Shown: one piece after another, positions 37,512-46,588 of the stretch
Numbering within the stretch: the stretch's first letter is position 1
How the letters are laid out: each line of letters starts with the position of its first letter
Assembly: GCA_900472575.1 (NCBI GenBank)
Contig: UCIV01000013.1
Span: forward strand, 62,001-126,000
DNA from: Hyphomicrobiales bacterium
GTDB taxonomy: Bacteria; Pseudomonadota; Alphaproteobacteria; Rhizobiales; Rhizobiaceae
Length of the DNA stretch: 64,000 bases
Direction of reading: 5' to 3'
Position numbers and translations under genes: made by a program
The notes under the pieces: generated by a model
Told to the model about the DNA's origin: nothing
The model's input: the letters and a program-made list of their open reading frames with translations, nothing else
Databases searched by the model: none

Positions 37512-38087
37512 ATGTCGACAGCACAGGAAATTCACACTCAGGTCACTCCTGAGGAGATAGCGCATACCTTTGACGAGGCCCCCGCCGAAGTCGATCTCAA
37601 GGTCTACGCCTTCGAAGACTGGATCACGCTCGGCCTATTCTGGCTGATGACGGGCTGCGTCTTCCTGCAATTCTTTACTCGCTACGTCCTGAACGACAGC
37701 TATGCCTGGACCGAGGAAATCGCCGTCAACTGCCTGATCGGCGTGGTGTTTCTGGGCTCAGTCATGTGTGTGCGGATGTCGCGCCACATCCAGGTGGACG
37801 TGCTCTACCACTATCTGCCCGCCCGTGTGACACGCGTCATGGCGACGATTGTCGACATCATCCGCATCGGCTTCTTCGCCTACGGCTCCTGGCTGATGTG
37901 GCGTTACATGGAAGTCGTTGCTGGCGAGGAAATGGTCACCGTCGACCTTCCGCGCGACATCATCTTCTATTCCGTGCTCGCGGCATTCGTTCTGATGCTG
38001 TTCCGTTCCATTCAGGTCTTCATCGCCAATATGCGCCGTGGTTATTCGGTGCTCGAGCGACCCGAAGCCTTCCAGAGCGAGGGCTGA
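37512..38087 (+). CDS. dctQ: TRAP transporter small permease DctQ
   Basis: A 191-residue inner-membrane protein with four hydrophobic helices (LGLFWLMTGCVFLQFF, EIAVNCLIGVVFLGSVM, IDIIRIGFFAYGSWLM region, IIFYSVLAAFVLMLF). The YAWTEEIA motif is typical of DctQ. It has a soluble N-terminal extension of about 30 residues. It works with DctP and DctM, whose gene begins three bases after its stop. Confidence 0.9.
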   Translation: MSTAQEIHTQVTPEEIAHTFDEAPAEVDLKVYAFEDWITLGLFWLMTGCVFLQFFTRYVLNDSYAWTEEIAVNCLIGVVFLGSVMCVRMSRHIQVDVLYHYLPARVTRVMATIVDIIRIGFFAYGSWLMWRYMEVVAGEEMVTVDLPRDIIFYSVLAAFVLMLFRSIQVFIANMRRGYSVLERPEAFQSEG

Positions 38088-38090
38088 GAT

Positions 38091-39497
38091 ATGCTGCTTC
38101 TCATCGGTTCTTTTCTGGCGCTGATGCTTCTCGGCGTGCCGGTTGCCATCTCGATGGCCGTGTCGTCGGTGTCCTACATCATCTTCTACGACGTCGCGCC
38201 GGATATCATCGCCGCCCAGCGCCTTATCGCCGGCGTCGAGAGTTTTCCGCTTCTCGCCGTTCCCTTCTTCATCCTTGCCGGTAACCTGATGAATGTCGCC
38301 GGCGTCACCGGCCGCATCTATTCCTTCGCCGTCGCCCTCGTCGGCTGGATGAAGGGCGGTCTGGCGCAGGTCAACATCATCGGCTCGGTGGTGTTCTCCG
38401 GCATGTCCGGCACGGCGCTTGCCGATGCTGCCGGTATCGGCACAATCGAAATCAAGGCGATGAAGGATCACGGTTATCCGGTCGAAGCCGCGGTCGGCGT
38501 CACCGCCGCGTCGGCAACGCTTGGACCCATCTTCCCGCCGTCGCTCCCCTTCGTCATTTACGGCATGATGGCAAACGTTTCGATCGGCGCGCTGTTCATG
38601 GCCGGCATCGTGCCCGGCGTCGTCATGACGGTGCTGATGATGGTCACAGTCGCCGTCTTCGCCTTCATCAAACGCTGGGGTTCGGATACGCCGTTTAACA
38701 TCCGCAACCTGTTCGGCGCCTCGCTGGAAGTCGTTGTCGTCATGATGGTGCCGCTCGGCATCTATCTCCTGACGCTGATGGGCCTCTCGTTGAACTTTGC
38801 GGTCGGCATCGCCCTCATCGTCCTCATCGCCGCCGACTGGTATTTCGACTTCTCGGCCGTCATGGCGCTGATGACCCCGGTCATCCTGATCGGCGGCATG
38901 ACGATGGGCTGGTTCACGCCAACGGAAGCGGCGGTTGCGGCCGTCCTCTGGTCGCTGTTCCTCGGCCTCGTGCGCTATCGCACAATGACCTTCAAGAGCC
39001 TCGCCAAGGCAACCATGGACACGGTCGAAACCACGGCCTCGGTTCTGTTCATCGTTGCTGCAGCCTCGGTCTTTGCCTGGTTGCTCACCGTCAGCCAGAC
39101 CGCCCAGCTGCTCTCGACGGCCATCACCGGCCTTACCGACAGCAAGTGGGTGTTCCTCATCCTGGTCAACCTCCTGATGCTGTTCGTCGGCTGCTTCCTT
39201 GATACGATCGCGGCCATCACGATCCTCGTGCCGATCCTGCTGCCGCTGGTTCTGCAGTTCGACATCGACCCGGTGCATTTCGGCCTGATCATGACGCTGA
39301 ACCTGATGATCGGTCTCCTGCATCCGCCGCTCGGCATGGTGCTCTTCGTACTCTCGCGTGTGGCCAAACTTTCGGTCGAACGCACGACGATGGCGATCCT
39401 GCCCTGGCTGGTGCCGCTGTTCGTGGCGCTGATCATCATCACCTTCGTCCCGGCCGTCACGCTGTGGCTGCCGACCGAGATGGGCCTGATCCGTTGA
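38091..39497 (+). CDS. dctM: TRAP transporter large permease DctM
   Basis: A 468-residue DctM-family secondary carrier with about 12 hydrophobic helices. Motifs: GVPVAISMAVSS, PFFILAGNLMN, GMSGTALADAAGIGTIEIKAM, FPPSLPFVIYG and LGMVLFVLSRVA. It uses an ion gradient to move the solute delivered by DctP. SD GAGGG lies across the dctQ stop. Family members are usually 425-430 residues; this one is somewhat longer. Confidence 0.93.
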   Translation: MLLLIGSFLALMLLGVPVAISMAVSSVSYIIFYDVAPDIIAAQRLIAGVESFPLLAVPFFILAGNLMNVAGVTGRIYSFAVALVGWMKGGLAQVNIIGSVVFSGMSGTALADAAGIGTIEIKAMKDHGYPVEAAVGVTAASATLGPIFPPSLPFVIYGMMANVSIGALFMAGIVPGVVMTVLMMVTVAVFAFIKRWGSDTPFNIRNLFGASLEVVVVMMVPLGIYLLTLMGLSLNFAVGIALIVLIAADWYFDFSAVMALMTPVILIGGMTMGWFTPTEAAVAAVLWSLFLGLVRYRTMTFKSLAKATMDTVETTASVLFIVAAASVFAWLLTVSQTAQLLSTAITGLTDSKWVFLILVNLLMLFVGCFLDTIAAITILVPILLPLVLQFDIDPVHFGLIMTLNLMIGLLHPPLGMVLFVLSRVAKLSVERTTMAILPWLVPLFVALIIITFVPAVTLWLPTEMGLIR

Positions 39498-39507
39498 TGA
39501 TAACCCG

Positions 39508-39530
39508 CCTGCGCCGCTAGGCGGCGCAGG
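39508..39530 (+). other. Intercistronic hairpin after dctM
   Basis: CCTGCGCCG-CTAGG-CGGCGCAGG is a perfect nine-pair stem 11 bases after the dctM stop, without a T-run, separating the transport genes from the catabolic genes of the same operon. Confidence 0.6.
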
Positions 39531-39559
39531 CACTCCATTCCAATCTGAAGGCATGAGAC

Positions 39560-40597
39560 ATGTTGACGAAGATCGTTCGTCTTTACGGCAAGCAGGACTT
39601 GCACGTCGAAACGCAGGAATGCCCCGAGCCTGGCCCCGGTGAAGTTCGGCTGAAAATGGCCCGGGGCGGCATCTGCGGGTCCGATCTCCATTATTTCCAG
39701 GACGGCGGCTTCGGCCCGGTGCGTGTACGCGAACCGATCATCAGCGGCCACGAGGCCTCCGGTTATATCGAGGCGGTTGGCCCCGGCGTCACCGGCCTCG
39801 CCCCCGGCACGCTCGTCGCCGTCAACCCGTCGCAACCCTGCGGCCACTGCCATTATTGCGGCATCGGCCAGCCGATCCATTGCCTCGAAATGAAGTTCAT
39901 GGGCTCGGCCATGCGTCTTCCCCATGAGCAGGGCATGTTCCGCGAACAGTTTATCGTCCCGGCAATCCAGTGTTTTCCGGTGGAAGGCGAAGCCTCAGCC
40001 GCCGAGGCAGCCTGCGCCGAACCACTGGCTGTCTGCCTCCATGCGGTGGCCCAGGCCGGTGATCTTGCGGGCAAAAACGTGCTCGTCACCGGCGCCGGCC
40101 CTATCGGCTTGCTGGTTGTCGCCGCAGCCCGCCATGCAGGTGCCGAAAGGATCACGGTTACCGATCTTGCCGACGCTGCCCTGTCGCGCGGCCCGGCCAT
40201 GGGCGCAAATAAGACGATCAACGTTTCCAAGCCCGATGCACTTACCCCCTATCAAATAGACAAGGGCACGTTCGACACCGTGTTCGAATGCTCGGCCGCC
40301 GGCCCTGCCCTCGTCTCGGCATTCCAGTGCGTCAAACCACGCGGCACGATCGTGCAGGTCGGCGTGACCGGTGAATTGTCGGTTCCGGTCAACATGCTGG
40401 TCGGCAAGGAAATCGTCTGGCGCGGCTCGCAACGTTTCCACGAGGAATTCGCCCGCGCCGTCCAACTGATCGGCGCCAGGGATATCAATGTCCGTCCGAT
40501 CCTTTCCCACACATTCCCGATCGACGAGGCGCTTCAAGCCTTCCTGCAGGCCGGTGATCGCACCGCCGCCTGCAAGGTCCAGATCGCGCTCAGCTAA
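39560..40597 (+). CDS. Zinc-dependent dehydrogenase, L-idonate 5-dehydrogenase-like
   Basis: A 345-residue medium-chain dehydrogenase. Catalytic Zn region GGICGSDLHYFQDGG and GHEASG; structural Zn cysteines in PCGHCHYCGIGQPIHC; Rossmann motif VTGAGPIGLLVV. It most resembles IdnD-type L-idonate 5-dehydrogenases, which oxidise L-idonate to 5-keto-D-gluconate. It lies between the TRAP genes and uxuA, so it probably feeds an aldonate into the operon pathway. D-gluconate- or L-gulonate-specific activity is also possible. Confidence 0.8.
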   Translation: MLTKIVRLYGKQDLHVETQECPEPGPGEVRLKMARGGICGSDLHYFQDGGFGPVRVREPIISGHEASGYIEAVGPGVTGLAPGTLVAVNPSQPCGHCHYCGIGQPIHCLEMKFMGSAMRLPHEQGMFREQFIVPAIQCFPVEGEASAAEAACAEPLAVCLHAVAQAGDLAGKNVLVTGAGPIGLLVVAAARHAGAERITVTDLADAALSRGPAMGANKTINVSKPDALTPYQIDKGTFDTVFECSAAGPALVSAFQCVKPRGTIVQVGVTGELSVPVNMLVGKEIVWRGSQRFHEEFARAVQLIGARDINVRPILSHTFPIDEALQAFLQAGDRTAACKVQIALS

Positions 40598-40610
40598 AAA
40601 GGAAAGACAG

Positions 40611-41810
40611 ATGCGACACACATGGCGATGGTTCGGACCGGTCGACAAGGTCACGGTGAGAGACGCCGCCCAGGCAGGGGCCGAGGGCATTGTCAGCGCC
40701 CTTCATCACATACCGACCGGCGCCGTCTGGCCCGCCGAAGAGATCGAAAAACGCCATCAGGCGATCCGCGAAGGCGGCCTTTTCTGGGACGTGGTGGAGA
40801 GCGTGCCGGTCTCGGAAGAGATAAAAACCCAGACCGGCGACTGGCGCGAGCATGTGAAGAACTGGCAGGAGACACTACGCCGCCTCTCGGCCTCCGGAAT
40901 CAAGACGGTCTGCTACAATTTCATGCCGGTGCTCGACTGGACCCGCACCGACCTGCGCTGGGAAACCAGACATGGCGCAAAGGCGATGCGCTTCGATCTC
41001 ACCGATTTTATCGCCTTCGACATCCACATCCTGAAACGCCCCGGTGCAGCACAGGACTATCCTGAACGGCTGCAGGAAGAAGCGGCCAGACGCTTCGCCT
41101 CACTCGATGACGCACGCATCACCGCGCTCGGCAAGAATATCGGCGCCGGCCTGCCCGGTTCGGCCGATGGCTACACGCTCGACCAGCTGCTCGAAAAACT
41201 GCGTACCTATCAAGGCATCGACGCGAAAAAACTGCAGTTGAATCTCATCGACTTCCTCTCGGAAGTCACCCCGGTGGCCGAACGGGTAGGCATCAACATC
41301 TGCGCCCATCCGGATGATCCGCCATGGCCGCTGCTCGGCCTGCCGCGTATTCTTTCAACCGGCGACGACTACGCTCACATGCTCCGTCAGGTGGACAGCC
41401 GCGCCAATGGCGTAACGCTCTGCTCCGGTTCGCTCGGCGCACGGGCGGATAACGATCTGGCACAAATTGCCACCCGCTTTGCCGACCGCATCCACTTCGT
41501 CCACCTGCGCAACGTCACCCGCGACGAGGACACCCTGCCCTGCTCCTTCTTCGAAGACGAGCATCTGGAAGGTGGCACCGACATGGTTGCCGTCATCGCC
41601 GCACTTCTGACCGAAGAGAAACGCCGCAAGGCGGAGGGCCGTGAAGACCATCAGATCCCGATGCGTCCCGACCACGGCCAGGAAATTCTCGACGATCTGT
41701 CCCGCGGCGCTCAACCCGGTTATCCGGCCATCGGCCGCCTGAAAGGGCTGGCGGAACTGCGCGGCATCGAGCGCGCCTTGAGCCACAGCCAGTTCGGACT
41801 TGGCCGATGA
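40611..41810 (+). CDS. uxuA: D-mannonate dehydratase UxuA
   Basis: A 399-residue enzyme that dehydrates D-mannonate to 2-keto-3-deoxy-D-gluconate. Hallmarks: MRHTWRWFGP start, VCYNFMPVLDWTRTDL, NICAHPDDPP, LCSGSLGAR, FVHLRNV and MRPDHGQEI with metal-binding His/Cys/Asp. Length matches E. coli UxuA (394). ATG 40611 has GGAAAGACAG ahead; a longer frame to 40488 lies in the preceding gene. Its stop overlaps the uxuB start. Confidence 0.95.
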   Translation: MRHTWRWFGPVDKVTVRDAAQAGAEGIVSALHHIPTGAVWPAEEIEKRHQAIREGGLFWDVVESVPVSEEIKTQTGDWREHVKNWQETLRRLSASGIKTVCYNFMPVLDWTRTDLRWETRHGAKAMRFDLTDFIAFDIHILKRPGAAQDYPERLQEEAARRFASLDDARITALGKNIGAGLPGSADGYTLDQLLEKLRTYQGIDAKKLQLNLIDFLSEVTPVAERVGINICAHPDDPPWPLLGLPRILSTGDDYAHMLRQVDSRANGVTLCSGSLGARADNDLAQIATRFADRIHFVHLRNVTRDEDTLPCSFFEDEHLEGGTDMVAVIAALLTEEKRRKAEGREDHQIPMRPDHGQEILDDLSRGAQPGYPAIGRLKGLAELRGIERALSHSQFGLGR

Positions 41811-43213
41811 CAAGAACACTTTCCGCGGAAACGCAGCTCCCCTCAAACGTCGCCCAGCCCGGATACGACCGTTCCGAGCTGCGCCCCGGCATCCTGCATT
41901 TCGGCCTCGGCGCTTTCCACCGCGCCCATCAGGGCGTCTATACACAGCGCGCATTGCAGAGCGAGTTCGGCCCGTGGGGCATCGTCGCGGTCAACCTGCG
42001 CTCGCCCGAGCCGGTCGAAGCATTGGCTGCGCAGGACGGCCTCTATTCGATCACCGTGCGCGATAGCGAAGGTGACACGAGCGAGGTCGTCGGCGCAACC
42101 GTCGACTGGCTCTGCGCTGCAACCGACCGGGAGCGTGTGCTCACCTATCTGGCCAGCCCGTTCATCCATGTCGTCACACTGACCGTCTCGGAAAAGGCCT
42201 ATGGTCTGCATCCATCGACCGGCGGCCTCGACAAGGCTCATCCCGCGGTCGCCAACGATCTCGCCAATCCCGACGCCCCGGTCGGTGCAATCGGCTATCT
42301 CGTCGCCGGTCTCGCTTCCCGCCGCGAAAAGGCCATGCGTCCCTTCACCATTCTCTGCTGCGATAACCTCCCGTCCAACGGCAAGGTTGTCCGTCGTTTG
42401 GTTCTGGACATGGCCACACGCCGCGACCCGGAACTGGCAAAATGGATCGAGCAGGAGGTCACTTTCCCTTCTTCCATGGTCGACCGCATCGTGCCCGCCG
42501 CGACCGAGGATACCCGCACCCGTGCCAAAAGCCTGCTCGGCGTGGAGGATGCGCTTGCCCTCGATACCGAGCCCTTCATGCAATGGGTGATCGAGGACGA
42601 ATTCGTCTCGGGCCGCCCCGCCTGGGAAGCCGGCGGCGCATTGTTCGTCGAAAATGTCGAGCCATACGAGAAGATGAAGCTCCGACTGCTCAACGGCTCG
42701 CACACGATGATCGCCCATCTCGGTCTTTTGAAAGGGCTGGAATGCGTGCGCGACGTCATGGCCGTGCCGGAATTCGTGGCGACGACGCGAGACCATATGC
42801 GCGCCGCAGCGGCCACGCTCGACCCGGTCCCCGGCATCGATCTCGACCATTACATGGACCAGCTGATCGACCGTTTCAGCAATCGCGCCATCGCCCATCG
42901 CAACATCCAGATCGCCATGGATTCCAGCCAGAAACTGCCGCAGCGCATCTTTTCGCCGGCGGTGGATGCATTGGCTTCAGGCTCGGACGGCGCAAGCTTT
43001 GCCCGCGTCGTCGGCCTCTGGATCGCCGCGCTGATCCGCTTCAGGGATTGCAACGATCCGCGCCGCGACGAGCTTTTGGCAGCAGCCCAGGCGGCCGATC
43101 CTCAGGATTACACGGCAAGCTTTGTCGGCATCGAAGGCCTCATTCCGCTTTCGCTCGCCCAGTCGCGCGCCTGGCGCGATCTCGTCAACGCAGAGGTCGC
43201 GAAATGGCGCTGA
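41807..43213 (+). CDS. uxuB: D-mannonate oxidoreductase (fructuronate reductase) UxuB-like
   Basis: A 468-residue mannitol dehydrogenase-family enzyme. Rossmann start ILHFGLGAFHRAHQ, catalytic-domain motif KMKLRLLNGSHTMIAHLG and CDNLPSNGKVV. Next to uxuA this is expected to interconvert D-fructuronate and D-mannonate with NAD(H). A mannitol or arabinitol dehydrogenase is the alternative within the family, but the coupled uxuA gene argues for UxuB. Confidence 0.88.
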   Translation: MTRTLSAETQLPSNVAQPGYDRSELRPGILHFGLGAFHRAHQGVYTQRALQSEFGPWGIVAVNLRSPEPVEALAAQDGLYSITVRDSEGDTSEVVGATVDWLCAATDRERVLTYLASPFIHVVTLTVSEKAYGLHPSTGGLDKAHPAVANDLANPDAPVGAIGYLVAGLASRREKAMRPFTILCCDNLPSNGKVVRRLVLDMATRRDPELAKWIEQEVTFPSSMVDRIVPAATEDTRTRAKSLLGVEDALALDTEPFMQWVIEDEFVSGRPAWEAGGALFVENVEPYEKMKLRLLNGSHTMIAHLGLLKGLECVRDVMAVPEFVATTRDHMRAAAATLDPVPGIDLDHYMDQLIDRFSNRAIAHRNIQIAMDSSQKLPQRIFSPAVDALASGSDGASFARVVGLWIAALIRFRDCNDPRRDELLAAAQAADPQDYTASFVGIEGLIPLSLAQSRAWRDLVNAEVAKWR

Positions 43214-43256
43214 CCAAGAATTTCAAGACACCCCAAAACCACCCCAGGAGTTTATC

Positions 43257-44267
43257 ATGAAGGCGCTCGTCTGTATCGAGCCCGGCCAACTTGCGCTGGA
43301 GGACCGTCCCGAACCGGCACGCGGCGAAGGCGAGGTCAAAGTCCGCATCCGCCATATCGGCATATGCGGCACAGATTTTCACATCTTTGCCGGAAAACAT
43401 CCGTTTCTCCAATATCCACGCGTCATGGGCCATGAGTTGTCCGGCACCGTCGCGGAGGCTCCGGCCGGCAGCAGGCTTAAACCCGGCGAACCCGTCTATA
43501 TCGTTCCCTATCTCTCCTGCGGGACCTGCCAGGCCTGCCGCCGCGGCATCAGCAATGCCTGTCGCAACATTTCGGTGCTGGGCGTCCACAGCGATGGCGG
43601 CATGGCCGAATATCTCTGCGTGCCGGAAGAAAACGTCATCCCGACCGGCAATATCCCGCTCGAAGACGCGGCAATGATCGAATTTCTCGCCATCGGCGCC
43701 CATGGCGTCAAGCGCGGCGCGATCACGTCCGAGGATCGCGTGCTCGTCACCGGCTCAGGCCCGATCGGCATGTCGGCGATCATCTTTGCCAAGGCCCGCG
43801 GCGCCCATGTCACCGTCATGGATACGCGCGACGACCGGCTCACTTTTGCCGTCGAAAAACTCGGCGCAGACGCGACGATCTTTGCCGATGCAGACGCGGA
43901 ACAGGTCGCCGAGCGGCAGACCGGCGGCGAATGGTACGATGTCGTCATCGACGCCACCGGCAACGCCATCCCCATGCAGCGCGGCTTCCATTTCCTCGCC
44001 CATGGCGCACGTTACGTGCTGCTCTCCGTCGTCCGCCAGGACATCACCTTCTCCGACCCGGAATTCCACAAGCGCGAGGCAACGCTGATCGCCAGCCGCA
44101 ACGCCCAGCCGGATGATTTTGCCGAAGTCGTGCGCCAGATCGAGGCCGGTAAGGTTCCGACCCGCGCGCTTAACACCCATCGTGCACCGCTGTCCGACGC
44201 AGTCGCGCTGTTTTCCGAATGGTCGAAACCGGAAGCCGGCGTGATCAAGGCCATTCTGGAGGTTTGA
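43257..44267 (+). CDS. Zinc-type dehydrogenase, RspB-like (possible L-gulonate 5-dehydrogenase)
   Basis: A 336-residue medium-chain dehydrogenase starting MKALVCIEPGQLALEDRP. Catalytic Zn region GICGTDFHIFAGKHPF and GHELSG; structural Zn cysteines in YLSCGTCQACRRGISNAC; Rossmann VTGSGPIGMSAI. RspB/LgoD-type relatives oxidise L-gulonate or L-galactonate at C5, giving fructuronate or tagaturonate. Since uxuB and uxuA precede it, L-gulonate to fructuronate is a consistent role. CAGGAG gives the SD. A bidirectional terminator follows. Confidence 0.82.
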   Translation: MKALVCIEPGQLALEDRPEPARGEGEVKVRIRHIGICGTDFHIFAGKHPFLQYPRVMGHELSGTVAEAPAGSRLKPGEPVYIVPYLSCGTCQACRRGISNACRNISVLGVHSDGGMAEYLCVPEENVIPTGNIPLEDAAMIEFLAIGAHGVKRGAITSEDRVLVTGSGPIGMSAIIFAKARGAHVTVMDTRDDRLTFAVEKLGADATIFADADAEQVAERQTGGEWYDVVIDATGNAIPMQRGFHFLAHGARYVLLSVVRQDITFSDPEFHKREATLIASRNAQPDDFAEVVRQIEAGKVPTRALNTHRAPLSDAVALFSEWSKPEAGVIKAILEV

Positions 44268-44285
44268 AGCCTCACCACCCAATAG

Positions 44286-44311
44286 AAAAAGGCGCCGGAA
44301 GGCGCCTTTTT
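44286..44311. terminator. Bidirectional terminator between hexuronate and fucose operons
   Basis: AAAAAGGCGCC-GGAA-GGCGCCTTTTT is a perfect inverted repeat with A and T runs on both sides, placed between two converging operons. It can stop both transcripts. Confidence 0.92.
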
Positions 44312-44333
44312 CATATCCAGTGTCGATGCACGT

Positions 44334-45623
44334 TCACGCCGCTTTGGGTCTACCGAACTGATAAGCTTCGATCGACTGCGGCTTCATCTCGATCGAAAAG
44401 CCCGGCCGCGACGGCGGCATATAGGCGGCGTCCTTGATCACGCAGGGATCAACGAAATGTTCGTGCAGATGATCGACATATTCGATCACGCGTCCCTCCT
44501 TGGTACCGGAGACGGCGATGTAGTCGATCATCGACAGATGCTGCACATATTCGCATAAGCCCACACCCCCGGCATGCGGCCATACCGCCTTGCCGAATTT
44601 CGCGGCGATCAAGAGCACCGCCAGCACCTCGTTCAGCCCGCCCATGCGGCAGGCATCGATCTGCACTATATCGATCGCGCCCTCGGCGATGAACTGCTTG
44701 AACATGATGCGGTTCTGGCACATTTCGCCGGTCGCCACCTTCACCGGCGCGATCGCCTCGCGGATCTTCTTATGCCCCGCCACATCGTCCGGGCTGGTCG
44801 GCTCCTCGATGAAGAACGGCTTGGCAAAGGCCAGCGCCTTCACCCAGTCGATCGCCTGGTCGACATCCCAGACCTGGTTGGCATCGATCATCATATAGCG
44901 ATCCGGCCCGATCACTTCACGGCAAATGGTAAGCCTGCGGATATCGTCTTCCAGATCGCGCCCGACCTTCATCTTCACATGGCTGAACCCGGCATCGACT
45001 GCCTCCTGCGCCAGCCGGCGTAGCTTGTCGTCGGGATAACCGAGCCAGCCCGCCGAAGTCGTGTAGCAGGCATAACCTTCACGCTCGAGAATGGCGATCC
45101 GCTCCGCTTTGCCCTTCTCCGCCTTGCGCAGGATGTCGATCGCCTCGTCGCGGGTCAGCGCATCGGTGAGATACCGATAATCGACGATATCGGCGATCTC
45201 TTCCGGCGACATTGTCGCTACAAATTTCCACACCGGCATGCCCGCCTCCTTGGCGAGCGCATCCCAGAGCGCGTTGACCACGGCACCGGTCGCCAGATGC
45301 ATCGCCCCCTTATCCGGCCCGATCCAGCGCAACTGGCTGTCGCCCGTCAGGTGCCGCCAGAATTTGCCGGGGCTAGCGCGCATTTCGGCTAAGTCCTTGC
45401 CGATCACCAGATGGCGCATAGCCTCGATCGCCATGCAGACGATGTTGTTGCCGCGGCCGATGGTAAAGGTCAGGCCATGGCCCTCGATCCCGTCGCGATC
45501 GGTTTCGAGGATGACATAGGCCGCCGAATAATCCGGATCGGGGTTCATCGCATCCGACCCGTCAAGGCTTGCCGAAGTCGGGAAGCGCAGATCGAAAACA
45601 CGAAGATTGGTGATGCGGGTCAT
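44334..45623 (-). CDS. fucD: L-fuconate dehydratase
   Basis: A 429-residue enolase-superfamily enzyme converting L-fuconate to 2-keto-3-deoxy-L-fuconate. Motifs: HVKMKVG (KxK base), MMIDANQVWD, FFIEEPTSPDD and VATGEMCQNR (metal ligands), then VWPHAGGVGLCEYVQHL with the catalytic His. It closely fits FucD rather than the other MR-type gene in the window. ATG 45623 has AGGAGG upstream. It is the last gene of the fucose operon. Confidence 0.92.
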   Translation of the reverse strand: MTRITNLRVFDLRFPTSASLDGSDAMNPDPDYSAAYVILETDRDGIEGHGLTFTIGRGNNIVCMAIEAMRHLVIGKDLAEMRASPGKFWRHLTGDSQLRWIGPDKGAMHLATGAVVNALWDALAKEAGMPVWKFVATMSPEEIADIVDYRYLTDALTRDEAIDILRKAEKGKAERIAILEREGYACYTTSAGWLGYPDDKLRRLAQEAVDAGFSHVKMKVGRDLEDDIRRLTICREVIGPDRYMMIDANQVWDVDQAIDWVKALAFAKPFFIEEPTSPDDVAGHKKIREAIAPVKVATGEMCQNRIMFKQFIAEGAIDIVQIDACRMGGLNEVLAVLLIAAKFGKAVWPHAGGVGLCEYVQHLSMIDYIAVSGTKEGRVIEYVDHLHEHFVDPCVIKDAAYMPPSRPGFSIEMKPQSIEAYQFGRPKAA

Positions 45624-45699
45624 TGCGGCCTCCTCTGCCGGCTTATTTGGTCTAAAAATCGGCGCGCCAGCCTCCAAACCGGCGCGCCGATCGGTCGTC

Positions 45700-46545
45700 T
45701 TAGATATCGGCGACGAAGGTCTGCTTCTGGCTGCCGAGGCCTTCGATGCCGAGTTCGACGACATCACCGGCCTTGAGGAAGCGCGGCGGCTTCATGCCAA
45801 GGCCGACGCCCGGAGGCGTGCCGGTGGAGATGACATCGCCCGGATGCAGCGACATGAACTGGCTGAGATACGAGACAAGGAACTTGACGCCGTAGACCAT
45901 GGTCTTCGACGAGCCATCCTGCATCTTCTCGCCGTTCACCGTCAGCCACATGCCGAGGTTCTGCGGATCAGGAATCTCGTCCTTGGTCACCAGCCAGGGG
46001 CCGAGCGGTCCGAACGTGTCGCAGGATTTGCCCTTGGTCCACTGGCCGGAACGCTCGGCCTGGAAGGCACGTTCGGAAACGTCATTGGTCAGGCAATAGC
46101 CGGCGACGTAATCCAGCGCATCGTCCTCCGAAACGTATTTCGCCGTCTTGCCGATGACGACGCCGAGCTCGACTTCCCAGTCGGTCTTTTCGGAACCGCG
46201 CGGAATGACGACGTCATCGTTCGGGCCGACGATGGCCGAAGACGCCTTCATGAAGATGATCGGCTCCGGCGGCACGGTCGCGCCTGTCTCGGCGGCGTGG
46301 TCGGAATAGTTGAGGCCGATGCAGATGAACTTGCCGGTACCGGCCACGCAGGGGCCAAGACGCGGCGAACCTTCGACTAGCGGCAGGCTCTTTGCATCGA
46401 CAGCGCCGAGTTTCGCCAGCGCATCCGGGGAGAGCGCTGCACCAGAAAGATCGGAGACATGTGCGGAAAGATCACGGATCTTGCCGTCGGCATCGACGAT
46501 CGCAGGCTTTTCAGCGCCGGGCGCGCCATAACGCAGGAATTTCAT
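45700..46545 (-). CDS. 2,4-diketo-3-deoxy-L-fuconate hydrolase (FAH family)
   Basis: A 281-residue fumarylacetoacetate hydrolase-family enzyme. Metal site residues lie in DWEVELGVVIGK, with FICIGLNYSDHA and GDVISTGTPPGVGLG as family motifs. In the non-phosphorylative fucose pathway this type splits 2,4-diketo-3-deoxy-L-fuconate to pyruvate and L-lactate. Its place beside fuconate dehydratase and the SDR supports this. Automated annotation often calls such proteins ureidoglycolate lyase, which the context does not favour. Confidence 0.87.
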   Translation of the reverse strand: MKFLRYGAPGAEKPAIVDADGKIRDLSAHVSDLSGAALSPDALAKLGAVDAKSLPLVEGSPRLGPCVAGTGKFICIGLNYSDHAAETGATVPPEPIIFMKASSAIVGPNDDVVIPRGSEKTDWEVELGVVIGKTAKYVSEDDALDYVAGYCLTNDVSERAFQAERSGQWTKGKSCDTFGPLGPWLVTKDEIPDPQNLGMWLTVNGEKMQDGSSKTMVYGVKFLVSYLSQFMSLHPGDVISTGTPPGVGLGMKPPRFLKAGDVVELGIEGLGSQKQTFVADI

Positions 46546-46588
46546 CGGAATAGTCCTTTCAATTCAAACTTCGCTTTTCAAAAATGGC

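Noticed and set aside
37758..39925. Long Asp/His/Arg-rich minus-strand frames opposite the TRAP genes
   Set aside because: Composition is typical of antisense frames in high-GC DNA and the plus strand holds clear DctQ, DctM and dehydrogenase genes.
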